Shown here one piece after another: positions 1-8,308 of a DNA stretch of 46,082 nucleotides. The notes beneath the pieces were generated by a model. It saw only the letters and a list, made by a program, of their open reading frames with translations, did no database searches and was not told the DNA's origin. The position numbers were made by a program, and so were the translations under genes. Every line of letters starts with the position of its first letter. Position 1 is the stretch's first letter. This DNA comes from Desulforegula conservatrix Mb1Pa (lineage in GTDB: Bacteria; Desulfobacterota; Desulfobacteria; Desulfobacterales; Desulforegulaceae), in NCBI RefSeq assembly GCF_000426225.1, contig NZ_AUEY01000027.1, forward strand, positions 1-46,082, read 5' to 3'.

Positions 1-291
1 GAGCTCGCTGGTTTCCAGCACGAACCCCATGTTACTGGAGGTGGTAAAGCAGCTGTAGAGCATCCATCCTTCAAATGGGTCAATATAATACTTGGTAACT
101 TAAAAAATGCGCTCAAAGGTACTTATCATGCAATTAATCGCAAGCATGTTCCGCGGTACCTGGCAGAATTTCAGTACAGATTCAATCGCCGATATGATCT
201 GCCGTCCATGATTCACAGACTGATTTATGTTGCTCTTAGGACTCCACCCATGCCATCAACCATGCTTTCTATGGCTGAAGCAGAGTGGTAA
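1..291 (+). CDS. IS1595-family (ISXO2-like) transposase, C-terminal fragment
   Basis: The frame is open from the first base of the window and ends at TAA 289-291, giving the last 96 residues of a transposase. The sequence (HVTGGGKAAVEHPSFKWVN early, then FQYRFNRRYDLPSMIHRL) is typical of the end of the DDE_Tnp_IS1595/ISXO2 catalytic domain, where a conserved W-(V/I)-N...LK..GTYH..-.KH..RYL.EF.-RFN.R block is found. The start lies outside the window. A 9-bp TGGTAATCA at 286-294 overlaps the stop codon and is inverted with respect to TGATTACCA at 45793-45801, just upstream of the second transposase, so it may be the element end. The family call is confident. Whether this copy is intact upstream cannot be seen. 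Confidence 0.85.
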   Translation, partial: ELAGFQHEPHVTGGGKAAVEHPSFKWVNIILGNLKNALKGTYHAINRKHVPRYLAEFQYRFNRRYDLPSMIHRLIYVALRTPPMPSTMLSMAEAEW

Positions 292-464
292 TCAGAAAAA
301 CTTTTAAATAACAAGAATGATAATATATGGCATCAGCCTGTTATTGCTAAATATTCATAAAGTTTTTGAGGGGACTTTAAGCACCTTTTACAAATAGTTC
401 CCCAAGATGAAGAAATACACAAAAATTCATTATTTCGGTTTAAACATAGCCAACTTTAATGGAT

Positions 465-2303
465 CTATTTCCAGGCACTTTGGCCCATCCCTGCTTTTTT
501 ACCGTATTTTTCAAGCTGCTCCTTATAGTAGTCAAGGTCTTTTTCTTCGGCCAGGCTGATCGCCTTTTTCCCATAGTTTATGGCATTTGAGTAATCTTCG
601 GATGCAAAACAGCTTTCCGCAAGTGTGTCCCAAATATGAGGGGACTCTGGTTTTAATAAGACCGCTTTTTTTGCAAGTTCGACAGCTTTTACAGGGTTTC
701 TTAAAGATGGTTTTTCAGATGTCGCATAAATCCATGCGAGCGAATTGAGAACCTCAGGGTTGTCCGGGTTTTTTTGATCTGCCTGTTCATAAAAAAAAGC
801 CGATTTTTCAATATTTCCTTTCATGTAATATGAATCGGCCATTATCTGATCCATTTCATGCTGCTTTAATTCTCCCTTGCTGACATCTGTTAGAAATTTT
901 CTAAAAAGCGTGTCCCTGAAATCTGATTTTTCGTAAATGCCTGTCGACATAATTACAATCAAAAGAATTGAAAAATAGGCTGCAAGTGACATAAAAACCT
1001 TTTTGTCCTGTGCTTTTATGACATTTGGAGAGCCTTCGCATTTGAGTACAAAATCTATTCTCTGCTTTATGCTGAAATGATGCCAGCTTGGTTTTTCAGG
1101 GTTCTGACGCGACAGCAAAACGATCCGGTAAAAGGCCCTTACCAGAGGCATTGGGCTTCCCATGATTCTTGCGGCAAAGGAATCAGCCTGTCTCTCAAAA
1201 TTCCTCATGAAAAATCCAAAGACAAACCGTATGAAAGCTATGAAAAAAATTACGGATATGATTCCAGGAATGAAGGAAATGTATCTTGTTGCCATGGCAT
1301 GTGGCTCGAGTGATGTCGTGAGAATACCTGAAAAGGCGAGTATTTCCTCAAGGCTCGGCGCAAGGATTATTGATGTAAAGGAAAAAGCCCCTATGACCAC
1401 CATATAAAGTATCATATGTCTGTATTTTACATGGCCAATTTCATGTGCAACCACAGCGCCAAGTTCATCATCTGTCATACTTCTTATCAGGCCGGGTGTA
1501 ATTAGCAGGTATCTGAATCTTGTAAAAACGCCCATTACTCCGGCGGTAATCGCGTTGCCTCCTTTAAGAGGCCATTCCAGAATCTTTCTGAATTTGATCC
1601 CTGTTTTCCTACATATGCCTTCAATTATTTCATGGCTTCTGTCTGCTTTTAATGGTCTGCATTTCCATGCGGTCATGATCAGAAAAGGTGCTGCAAATGA
1701 CATTACTATAATAAGAAAGACAAAGAAAAAAAGTTCACCTTCAGTTGATGCGAGCCATTTTCTTAAATCGGGTAAAGGTAATACATTAATAATATCTGAA
1801 AAAATGGACAGAATAAGCCAAGGGAAAATTACAGGCACAGAAAACATCAATTGCGATTTTATATAGGCTAAAACGCCTTCGTTTTCAGAATAGATTCTTT
1901 TATACGCCTGGTATGATGCAGACCAGTGCGCTGAAATAAGGATGATAAAGAATGACAGAACAACGAGATTCTTGAATGTCTGTATGTCCGGGTGCTTACT
2001 AAAATCAGGAACATATTCGGAGATATTCAGCAAATAGATAAAGGCTCCGTAAATAATAAGTACGGCTATGGAGAAAAATCCTGATGCCCTTGTAAAATCA
2101 TGGTCTGATTTTTCAATATTTTCATGATCCACTCTTTTACAAAGATTCCTGAAAAAGAAAAATTCGATAAGAAAGAAAAAAAACAATATCCCAAACGAAG
2201 GATAAAGAAGCCAAGTGGTGCTATTTTCACCAGGAATGGCGTTTTGCTCATATGCGCCGAATAGGAGTATTGCGGCAATGAAATATATGAAATTGGAGAA
2301 CAT
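465..2303 (-). CDS. Membrane-embedded M48 family zinc metalloprotease with C-terminal TPRs
   Basis: Predicted 612-residue polytopic protease. Six or so hydrophobic segments occupy the first 210 residues and more flank the catalytic core. The HEIGH zinc motif is at about residues 287-291, and a downstream FERQADSFAARIMG segment supplies the third ligand (Glu), as in Ste24/HtpX-type M48 peptidases. The last ~100 residues carry tetratricopeptide repeats (NPDNPEVLNSLAWIYATS and a following unit). I chose the ATG at 2301-2303, which opens directly on a hydrophobic segment. The frame stays open 70 codons further upstream, but that part reads through repeat families C and A and is unlikely to be coding. 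M48 membrane proteases usually act in membrane-protein quality control; the substrate is unknown here. Confidence 0.85.
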   Translation of the reverse strand: MFSNFIYFIAAILLFGAYEQNAIPGENSTTWLLYPSFGILFFFFLIEFFFFRNLCKRVDHENIEKSDHDFTRASGFFSIAVLIIYGAFIYLLNISEYVPDFSKHPDIQTFKNLVVLSFFIILISAHWSASYQAYKRIYSENEGVLAYIKSQLMFSVPVIFPWLILSIFSDIINVLPLPDLRKWLASTEGELFFFVFLIIVMSFAAPFLIMTAWKCRPLKADRSHEIIEGICRKTGIKFRKILEWPLKGGNAITAGVMGVFTRFRYLLITPGLIRSMTDDELGAVVAHEIGHVKYRHMILYMVVIGAFSFTSIILAPSLEEILAFSGILTTSLEPHAMATRYISFIPGIISVIFFIAFIRFVFGFFMRNFERQADSFAARIMGSPMPLVRAFYRIVLLSRQNPEKPSWHHFSIKQRIDFVLKCEGSPNVIKAQDKKVFMSLAAYFSILLIVIMSTGIYEKSDFRDTLFRKFLTDVSKGELKQHEMDQIMADSYYMKGNIEKSAFFYEQADQKNPDNPEVLNSLAWIYATSEKPSLRNPVKAVELAKKAVLLKPESPHIWDTLAESCFASEDYSNAINYGKKAISLAEEKDLDYYKEQLEKYGKKAGMGQSAWK

Positions 2304-2339
2304 TAAATAAATTCCGGTGTTGGTTGAATTGCTGTAAAA

Positions 2340-2455
2340 AAGGCCAATTGTAGGCCAATCATCGGTCGTGTTTGAGCGCCCTCTGCTCGTAACCCGACAT
2401 TGATCCTGAATAACTCCGGCGGGTCGCTTTTTAAAAAAAGCTCCGCAAAAACTTT
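2340..2455. repeat. Family C plus family A palindromic repeats
   Basis: About 2340-2400 is a degenerate family C copy (GGCCAATTGTAGGCCAATC, then GCTCGTAACCCGACATT). About 2414-2455 is a family A copy read in reverse (GGCGGGTCGCTTTTT, then AAAAAGCTCCGC). The pair lies just upstream of the M48 protease start. Fuller copies of both families occur at 3235-3328. Confidence 0.75.
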
Positions 2456-2464
2456 CCTGATATG

Positions 2465-2550
2465 GAATCAAGAACTGTCTGAAAATACAAAGATGCAGGA
2501 TCAAGTTCGGCATGACGCTGAACCCCTTTCCTGACCTTTTGCGAGATCAT
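2465..2550. repeat. Family B palindromic repeat, truncated copy
   Basis: Half of the family B element: GATGCAGGATCAAG, TTCGGCATGACGCTGA and CTTTTGCGAGATCATC match the right-hand half of fuller copies such as 3017-3148, with several mismatches. The left half is missing or eroded, and the fragment abuts the family A copy. Confidence 0.65.
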
Positions 2551-2569
2551 CAAAAGTGAATATTTATGA

Positions 2570-2995
2570 TTATTCAATAAATCCGCCCTTAAAGGCTTTG
2601 TCCTGGTCAGAAAATATTGCCATTGCGGTTTTCATCTTTCTGAAACCAAGTTTCAGATAAAAACCGTCCTTTCCTGGCGCTGCGTAAAGAAGTATTTTGT
2701 TATGTCCCCCAAGTTTTTTCATCAGGTGATCCAGCATCATTTTGCCTAGTCTATGACCTTGATATTCGGGCAGAATCGCCACGTCACATATTACTGCACA
2801 GTCAAATCCGTCTGATATTGCCCGGGCGGCTCCAATTATATTCTTCTGATCAAAAATAAAGCATTTGTGTTCGCTGTTTTTAAAAACAGCCTCAAGCTTC
2901 ACAGGGTCGCGTGTGCCAAGCGGAGCCTTCTCATAGACGCCCGCAAGTATGGCCCAGTCAACTGATTCATGGGTTTCGATAAGTTTTATATTCAT
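2570..2995 (-). CDS. GNAT-family N-acetyltransferase
   Basis: A 141-residue protein, the usual size of a single GNAT domain. It carries the acetyl-CoA-binding motif in LPEYQGHRLGKMMLDHLM (Q-x-x-G-x-G/A-like, here QGHRLG) after a beta strand with conserved acidic residues (CAVICDVAILPE). The end, APGKDGFYLKLGFRK, is the typical GNAT 'FY.k.GF' motif. The ATG at 2993-2995 fits a domain-sized product. It transfers an acetyl group from acetyl-CoA to an amine; the acceptor cannot be read from sequence. It stands alone, with repeats on both sides. Confidence 0.85.
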   Translation of the reverse strand: MNIKLIETHESVDWAILAGVYEKAPLGTRDPVKLEAVFKNSEHKCFIFDQKNIIGAARAISDGFDCAVICDVAILPEYQGHRLGKMMLDHLMKKLGGHNKILLYAAPGKDGFYLKLGFRKMKTAMAIFSDQDKAFKGGFIE

Positions 2996-3016
2996 AGTGG
3001 TAATACTTTGAAATTT

Positions 3017-3148
3017 GACAGAGTCGCAAAAAGTCCGATTACTGTCATTCCTGCGCAGGCCGGAATCCAGATGTGGCTGAAATTACTTGATGCCAGATCA
3101 AGTCCGGCATGACTCCGATGCCTTTTTGGGGCTTTTTGCGAGTCCATC
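3017..3148. repeat. Family B palindromic repeat, full copy with 6-bp direct repeats
   Basis: A 132-bp element with outer inverted ends (TCGCAAAAAGTCC ... GGCTTTTTGCGA). Inside it are a hairpin at CCTGCGCAGGCCGG, a central hairpin and a hairpin at the TCCGGCATGAC end. It is flanked by AAATTT at 3011-3016 and 3149-3154, which looks like a target duplication. Confidence 0.85.
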
Positions 3149-3234
3149 AAATTTAGAAAAGCAGAAATAGTCGATTCAGTCATTATGTGGATTCAATAGG
3201 CGTAATTTTGTTAAGGTCGCAAAAAGTCTAATTA

Positions 3235-3328
3235 GTAGGTCGGATTAGAGCGTTCTTTGCTCGTAATCCGACATTTATCAGCATGCCTCCTGCGGGTCGC
3301 TTTTTGAAAAAAGCTCCGCAAAAAATTT
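3235..3328. repeat. Family C followed by family A palindromic repeats
   Basis: Family C, 3235-3272: GTAGGTCGGATTAGAGCG...CTCGTAATCCGAC, an inverted repeat around GGTCGGATTA/TAATCCGAC. Family A, about 3285-3328: GCCTCCTGCGGGTCGCTTTTT then GAAAAAAGCTCCGCAAAAAA, with AAAGCGACCC and GGAGCTTTTTT as opposing arms. The two occur side by side in the same order at 2340-2455, so they may travel together. Confidence 0.75.
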
Positions 3329-3348
3329 CAGATAATTAACCGGTGAAA

Positions 3349-3966
3349 TCAGAATCTCCAGCCCACAAAGGCAGAATAATGGGAGCCCCCTGCTTCAAGG
3401 GTTCTTTCTCCGAAAGCAGTATTAATATCTGAGGATGCGTCAGTATATTTGTAATCAATGCCTATTGCCGCATTTTTTGCGAAAATAAAATACATTCCGC
3501 CTCCGAGCCAGAAACCATGGGCCCAGTCATCCTCTTCTGTCGAGCCAGAAACAGCTCCAGCGTTACTGTAAGTAGTTTCGATATCCCATTTGATTGCAGT
3601 ATAGCCACCATTTATATAAACTCTGAAGAAATCTGCTTGTGGAGGCGAAAATTCTTTTCTAAGACCAAGCAGGAATTCGTCTGTCTGGCCCTCAATATTG
3701 ATTCCCCTGCCTTCAGAAACAGACAGACTGTCATCGTTGCCTGTAAGATATCCCAATGTTATGCCAAATGGCAGATCAGCTTCGGTGAAGGAAAGCATGA
3801 CTCCGAATTCCTGCCATGAATCCACAGGGGTCCAGTCGCTGTCCAGCTCTTTTTTCCCGAACATGAAATCCACTCCGCCCTTCCATTCAAGGGCAAATAC
3901 AGGGCTGGAAATAAACAATGCTGCCGTTAAAATGCTTAATCCTATCAGTTTGTTTATGGTTTTCAT
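3349..3966 (-). CDS. Outer-membrane beta-barrel protein (OmpW/OmpA-barrel-like)
   Basis: A 205-residue protein with a clear Sec signal peptide (MKTINKLIGLSILTAALFIS, cleavage after PVFA near residue 25). The mature part alternates polar and hydrophobic residues in short strands (FGVMLSFTEADLPFGITLGYL, FRVYINGGYTAIKWDIET, AAIGIDYKYTDAS). It ends in a C-terminal aromatic (SAFVGWRF), the outer-membrane barrel insertion signal. The size fits a small eight-stranded barrel. No specific ligand or family member is recognisable, so only the structural class is called. Confidence 0.75.
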   Translation of the reverse strand: MKTINKLIGLSILTAALFISSPVFALEWKGGVDFMFGKKELDSDWTPVDSWQEFGVMLSFTEADLPFGITLGYLTGNDDSLSVSEGRGINIEGQTDEFLLGLRKEFSPPQADFFRVYINGGYTAIKWDIETTYSNAGAVSGSTEEDDWAHGFWLGGGMYFIFAKNAAIGIDYKYTDASSDINTAFGERTLEAGGSHYSAFVGWRF

Positions 3967-4057
3967 TTTGAAAGCCTTTCATTTTTTTGAATTTGGTTGG
4001 CTGAGCTGACTTTTTTACGGATTTTCCCATTTCATTCAATTTATGTCAATGTTCATG

Positions 4058-4184
4058 AAACCGCAAAAACTCGAATTCTCGTCATTCCAGCGCAGACCGG
4101 AATCCAGAAGTAGCTGAAAATACTGGATGCCGGATCAAGTCAGGCATGACGCCGCCGCCTTTTTTTTGACTTTTTGCGAAGCCA
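4058..4184. repeat. Family B palindromic repeat, full copy with 12-bp direct repeats
   Basis: The element CCGCAAAAACTCG ... GACTTTTTGCG carries the usual GTCATTCC...GGAATCCAG and GGATGCCGGATCAAG blocks. It is flanked by TCAATGTTCATG at 4046-4057 and again at 4185-4196, the longest flanking direct repeat of any copy in the window. Confidence 0.85.
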
Positions 4185-4235
4185 TCAATGTTCATGCCGC
4201 ATATTCAAAAATATGTTCAAAATTAGCGCAGGGAA

Positions 4236-5342
4236 TTACCCCGAGCCAAATTTTTTCATGAACCGTCTGTCTATATAATCCTTGAGTATAAAGGCTGCCT
4301 TGCCTTCAAATACACACCTTCCCTTTTTAAGGATTCCATTTCTGTTCCCAGTGTTAAGGATCATAAGATAGTCATTGTCTGTATAAAATGGTTGCAGAAT
4401 ATTATTGCCAAGGAAAGCAAGAATATTCTTTAGCAGGACTGACGCCTCTCTGACCGCGTAAACACCAGCCTTGTCAAGTGGTAGATCTTTGAAATGGATG
4501 CAGTCTCCGCCTCCGAAAATTTCAGGGTGGTTTATGGATTGAAGGAACCTGTTTACAGAAAGTCCTCCGTCAGGACCTGTTTCCATATTAGAGTTTTTAA
4601 AAACAGGGGAGGGGGCTACTCCTGTTGCAATGAAAATAAGATCCGGTTTTACGGTTTTACCGTTATCAAATCTTATCAAGCCTTGTTCAATATAAGTTGC
4701 AGAGAACTGCTCATTGATCCTGACATTCTTTTCCACCAGCGATTTTTTTACAAGGCTTGAAAAATATGAAGAAAATCTCGACATGAATCCGTCGCAGTAG
4801 AGATTGATTTCCGGGTGAATGAGATTCGCTTTTTTACATAGCGAATGAATGTTTCCGGCAATTTCTGCTCCGGCCGGGCCTCCTCCTATTATGGCCACTG
4901 ATTTTTTTTTGTTTCTGCAAAGTTGAATCAGTCTGTTTCTGGCAATAAAGAGATTTTCAACAGGTTTTACGGTGAATATATCGGTAGAATTTGAAACTGT
5001 TGTTTTAAAGGAAACCATGCTTCCCGTGTTAAAAGAGACCATATCGTATTTCAGTCTGTTGCCTGACCTTAGAAAAAGAGTTTTTTCCATAGGGTCAACT
5101 TTTTCCACCGAGTCCCTTACGAAAGATCCTCCACCTGCCTCGGTCATTTTTTTTATATTGAAACTTATGTCTTCAGGTTCATAAATACCTCCAAGCATTC
5201 CAGGCCCCATGCCCGAATAATAATGAAATTCAGATGGGCTGACAAGGGTCACTTCATGACCACTTGAAGTGATCTCGCGCATGTGGGCCAGCGTGAGGAG
5301 ATGGGCGTGTCCGCCTCCTGCAAGAATCAGTTTTTTTTTCAA
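4236..5342 (-). CDS. FAD/NAD(P)-dependent pyridine nucleotide-disulfide oxidoreductase of the SelD-associated (TIGR03169-like) type
   Basis: A 368-residue two-dinucleotide-binding flavoprotein. The N-terminus LILAGGGHAHLLTL is an FAD-binding Rossmann motif with the HAHL signature of the NDH-2-like family that in some organisms is fused to selenide, water dikinase. A second Rossmann fold, VAIIGGGPAGAEIAGNI, is near residue 150. FIATGVAPSP and EIFGGGDC are the conserved ATG and GD motifs of this superfamily. No CxxxxC disulfide is visible, so it is NDH-2-like rather than a disulfide reductase. The start is TTG at 5340-5342, because no ATG gives the glycine-rich motif its lysine-rich lead-in. 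The electron acceptor is unknown. A link to selenium is suggestive only, but a predicted selenoprotein lies at 20624-21682. Confidence 0.75.
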   Translation of the reverse strand: MKKKLILAGGGHAHLLTLAHMREITSSGHEVTLVSPSEFHYYSGMGPGMLGGIYEPEDISFNIKKMTEAGGGSFVRDSVEKVDPMEKTLFLRSGNRLKYDMVSFNTGSMVSFKTTVSNSTDIFTVKPVENLFIARNRLIQLCRNKKKSVAIIGGGPAGAEIAGNIHSLCKKANLIHPEINLYCDGFMSRFSSYFSSLVKKSLVEKNVRINEQFSATYIEQGLIRFDNGKTVKPDLIFIATGVAPSPVFKNSNMETGPDGGLSVNRFLQSINHPEIFGGGDCIHFKDLPLDKAGVYAVREASVLLKNILAFLGNNILQPFYTDNDYLMILNTGNRNGILKKGRCVFEGKAAFILKDYIDRRFMKKFGSG

Positions 5343-5362
5343 ATTTCACATTCCCAATCATC

Positions 5363-5543
5363 AAAGTTTTTGCGTAGCTTTTTTCAAGACAAGGTCGCAA
5401 AAGTCCGATTACCTTCATTCTGGAGCAGGCCGTAATCCATAAATATCTGAAAGTACTGGATGCCGTATCAAGTACGACATGACGCCACCGCCTTATTTTA
5501 CTTCTTGTGAGTCCATCTTTCAAAAGCGACCCGCAGGTGACAG
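5363..5543. repeat. Family A repeat interrupted by a family B repeat (nested insertion)
   Basis: The left part of family A (AAAGTTTTTGCGTAGCTTTT, from 5363) and the right part (CAAAAGCGACCCGCAGG, to about 5540) are separated by a 130-bp family B element at 5388-5517. The junctions carry TTTCAA at 5382-5387 and 5518-5523. Removing the element plus one TTTCAA restores a normal family A copy. Confidence 0.85.
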
Positions 5544-5564
5544 GTCAAGCCCCGCATATATGCC

Positions 5565-7136
5565 TTACAACCCGCCAGAGGCTTTTTTGAATTCAGCTTC
5601 GGAAACATAATAATCCCATTTTGCATTTACCCTGTTAGCGTCAGCCTTGGTAAGGGAAACCTGGGCATCCAGAAGATCTGTTATGGTAGCTGCGCCAGCC
5701 TCATATCTTTCCTTTGTTGATCTGTGACTTTCCTCGGCTTCCTTAACCATGCTTTCAGATGCCTGAAATGCCTCAAATGATTCCTTAAGTTTTGTATATG
5801 ATTTCCAAACTTCCTGTCTTACGTTTTGAATAAGGCGGATCGCTTCCGCTTCTTCTTTTTTTAACTCAGCTTTTTTTCCTGCAAGATTATGTGTCTTGGC
5901 AAATCCTGTGAAAACAGGTATTTCAACACTTAATCCGGCAAGCCATGTTTTATCATTCGGTGTCCATGTATCATCCTCCCAGCCATAGCTTGCCTGGGCC
6001 TTGAGTTTTGGCCCGAATCCGGCCCTTGCCTCTTCGACGCCAAATTTTGCCGCTGATATTTTCTGCATGGCTGCTTTCAGCTCGGGCCTTTTTTCTTTTG
6101 CCTGAATAAAGGCTTGATCAAGGAGCTTTTTTTCAGGCATTTGTATTTCTGGTCCGGATGCCCGGATTTTTATGGGTCGTTCAACAGGCAGGCCCATCAC
6201 AGTGTTAAGATCTCCTGATGCCATGGATATCAAGCTTTCTGTCTTTACAACACTCAGTTTGGCGTCTGCAACCCCAACCCTTGCACGCAAAACATCGGTA
6301 CGGGACACAGCGCCAACTTCGTATCGTGATTCCGCGCTCTTGAGCTGGCTTTCATTTCTTTCAAGATTTTTAAGCGCAACTTCCCTTGCCTGGCTGGCAG
6401 CCATTAGACCGTAAAAAGATCTGTTAACTCCTGTTATTATTTCTTGCCTGATTTTTTCGGCCTCGTCAGACGCTGCTTCTTTTCTTGCGAGTGCTGAACC
6501 GAGCCTCGCGCTTCTTTCACCAAAATCATAAATGGTCAGCCTTGCGCTTATGGCGCTTGTCCAGTCGTTTTCTGGCCCGATTAAAGTCGAGTCTGATTTT
6601 ATGGGAAGATTTCCTGGCAAAAATGCATGTCTCTGGAATCTTGAATATCCTGCTGAAGCTGATACTTCAGGGTAATAAGGAGCTTTGGCAATGCCAGCGT
6701 TTTCTTCGGCCATGCTCACTGTGGCTTCGGCAGACTGCCTCGCCGGGTTTTTTTCAAGGGCGATACTAACGCATTCATCAAGAGTCAGTTCGCTGTAGCC
6801 TGCTTCAGGGACTGAGGTTTTGTTTTCGCCCGGCTGATGTAATCCTTGTTTTTCAGTGATCGGGACTGAGTCCGGAGCTGAATATGAATCAATGGATGGT
6901 GGCTGGGGCGGTGCATTTAATGATGAACACCCTGAAAAAAAGATAGCACATACTGATATGATATAGAATAAATTTGACAAGGTCGCAAAAAGTCCGATTC
7001 CCTTCATTCCGGCGCAGGCCGGAATCCAGAACTTACTGAAAATACAGGATGCCGGATCAAGTCCTGCATGACGCCGATACCTCTTTTGGACTTTTTGCGA
7101 GTCCTTTAAATTTAAATATTTAATGATCTTTTTCAT
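5565..7136 (-). CDS. TolC-family outer-membrane efflux lipoprotein, signal peptide split in frame by a family B repeat
   Basis: A 523-residue outer-membrane factor with the duplicated OEP repeat (LTLDECVSIALEKNP, then FYGLMAASQAREVALKNLERN; second half YGWEDDTWTPNDKTWLAGLSVEIPVFTGFAK). The ATG at 7134-7136 has AGAGG 7 bases upstream. Residues 1-10 read MKKIIKYLNL, residues 11-55 come largely from a family B repeat, and residues 56-70 continue as LFYIISVCAIFFSGC with a lipobox Cys. Deleting the 132-bp element and one AAATTT gives an uninterrupted lipoprotein signal peptide. An ATG inside the repeat (residue 44, about 7007) could give MKGIGLFATLSNLFYIIS as a working leader. It is the last gene of the export operon, 11 bp after the permease, and is probably the outer-membrane channel for the HlyD/ABC-2 complex. 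Confidence 0.9.
   Translation of the reverse strand: MKKIIKYLNLKDSQKVQKRYRRHAGLDPASCIFSKFWIPACAGMKGIGLFATLSNLFYIISVCAIFFSGCSSLNAPPQPPSIDSYSAPDSVPITEKQGLHQPGENKTSVPEAGYSELTLDECVSIALEKNPARQSAEATVSMAEENAGIAKAPYYPEVSASAGYSRFQRHAFLPGNLPIKSDSTLIGPENDWTSAISARLTIYDFGERSARLGSALARKEAASDEAEKIRQEIITGVNRSFYGLMAASQAREVALKNLERNESQLKSAESRYEVGAVSRTDVLRARVGVADAKLSVVKTESLISMASGDLNTVMGLPVERPIKIRASGPEIQMPEKKLLDQAFIQAKEKRPELKAAMQKISAAKFGVEEARAGFGPKLKAQASYGWEDDTWTPNDKTWLAGLSVEIPVFTGFAKTHNLAGKKAELKKEEAEAIRLIQNVRQEVWKSYTKLKESFEAFQASESMVKEAEESHRSTKERYEAGAATITDLLDAQVSLTKADANRVNAKWDYYVSEAEFKKASGGL
6976..7107. repeat. Family B palindromic repeat inside a coding region
   Basis: A 132-bp element flanked by AAATTT at 6970-6975 and 7108-7113. 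Element plus one duplication is 138 bp, 46 codons, so the reading frame of the TolC-like gene is kept. It has the same internal blocks as the other copies (TTCCGGCGCAGGCCGGAA; TGCCGGATCAAGTCC). Confidence 0.9.
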
Positions 7137-7147
7137 TTAAAGCCTCT

Positions 7148-8254
7148 TTATGAAACTGTTTTTTTGAATGCTTTTATCGAAGCAAAAAGCATGCTTGTTG
7201 CCATAAGACCAAGAGCGCAGAACTGCGGCCAGAGAATTTCAATGCCAATGCCTTTCAGAAAAATCCCCCTGACAATTATCAGGAAATACCTCAGAGGATT
7301 TAAAAGTGTTATCCACTGAACAATTTCCGGCATATTGGCTATGGGAAACATGAAGCCTGAAAGAAGAACAGCAGGGAAAAAAAAGAAGAAGGTACTCATC
7401 ATGGCCTGCTGCTGGGTTTCGCTGACCGTTGAAATAAGAAGGCCAATACCGAGGGCTGTCATTATATAAAGAGTTGACCCTCCGAAAAGAAGGAACAGGC
7501 TGCCCCTTATTGGTATTTCAAACCAGAACGCACCAACCAGTGTTACTATGAGAACGTCTATGTATCCGATTATTGCAAAGGGAATGGTTTTTCCTATAAT
7601 GAATTCATGGGTTTTTATAGGCGTGACCAGAATCTGCTCTATGGTTCCAACCTCTTTTTCCCTGACAACAGCCATGCTTGTCAGCATGAGAGTTATGAGC
7701 ATGACCATTATGGCCATTACTCCTGGGACATAGAAGTTCCTGCTTTCAAGATTGTCATTGAACCATGCCCGCTTTTCAAGGCTTATACCTTCGTATTTTC
7801 CGGTAGTGCCCGTCATTTTTTTTGAAAACTCTGATGTTATTTTCATGCTGTAATCAGCTATTATCCTTGCGGAATTTGAATCAGTACCATCAAGCAGGAG
7901 CTGTACCTCTGATGTTCTTCCAGCCCTGATATCCTCGTCAAACCCTCTGTTTATCCTTATGACAGCGCGAACCTTTCCCTTGTCAAGAAGGTCTGAGGCA
8001 ACAGAATCATTTTCAGGGAAAGCCGTAAAATCAAAATGCCCGGAACCTTTGAAGTCTGAAATATATTCCCTGCTTTTTACGCTGTTATCCAGATCAAGGA
8101 GGGCTGTTGAAACATGTTTGACATCAGTCGTAACAGCATAGCCAAAAACCATCATCTGAACCACAGGCACAACAAGGATTACCCTCGTCATTTTTGGGTC
8201 CCTGAAAACCTGGATAAACTCTTTTCTTAGCATTATTAAAATGCGTTCAAACAT
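7148..8254 (-). CDS. ABC-2 type transporter permease (YbhR/YhhJ-like)
   Basis: A 368-residue inner-membrane protein. One TM segment follows the basic N-terminus (MFERILIMLRKEFIQVFRDP, the KEF/L.q..RDP motif of ABC-2 permeases). Then comes a periplasmic domain of about 140 residues, then five TM segments from GVMAIMVMLITLMLTSM onward, with the conserved coupling segment VVREKEVGTIEQILVTPI. The ATG at 8252-8254 is preceded by GGGA at a good distance. The frame is open further upstream but runs into a family B repeat. It pairs with the next permease and the two ATPases to form a drug/envelope-type exporter. The gap to the TolC-like gene is 11 bp. Confidence 0.88.
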   Translation of the reverse strand: MFERILIMLRKEFIQVFRDPKMTRVILVVPVVQMMVFGYAVTTDVKHVSTALLDLDNSVKSREYISDFKGSGHFDFTAFPENDSVASDLLDKGKVRAVIRINRGFDEDIRAGRTSEVQLLLDGTDSNSARIIADYSMKITSEFSKKMTGTTGKYEGISLEKRAWFNDNLESRNFYVPGVMAIMVMLITLMLTSMAVVREKEVGTIEQILVTPIKTHEFIIGKTIPFAIIGYIDVLIVTLVGAFWFEIPIRGSLFLLFGGSTLYIMTALGIGLLISTVSETQQQAMMSTFFFFFPAVLLSGFMFPIANMPEIVQWITLLNPLRYFLIIVRGIFLKGIGIEILWPQFCALGLMATSMLFASIKAFKKTVS

Positions 8255-8308
8255 GATGATCCCTATAACACCTGTTGTGGCCGAGACGGTCGTTTCAGCG
8301 TAACTATT

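Noticed and set aside
2304-2513. 70-codon N-terminal extension of the M48 protease frame
   Set aside because: It reads through family C and A repeats; a hydrophobic start and Met at 2303 fit the family better.
5254-5523. 89-codon minus-strand frame upstream of the flavoprotein
   Set aside because: It is a different frame overlapping the flavoprotein start and composed mostly of family B sequence (RHVVLDTASSTFRYLWITACSR).
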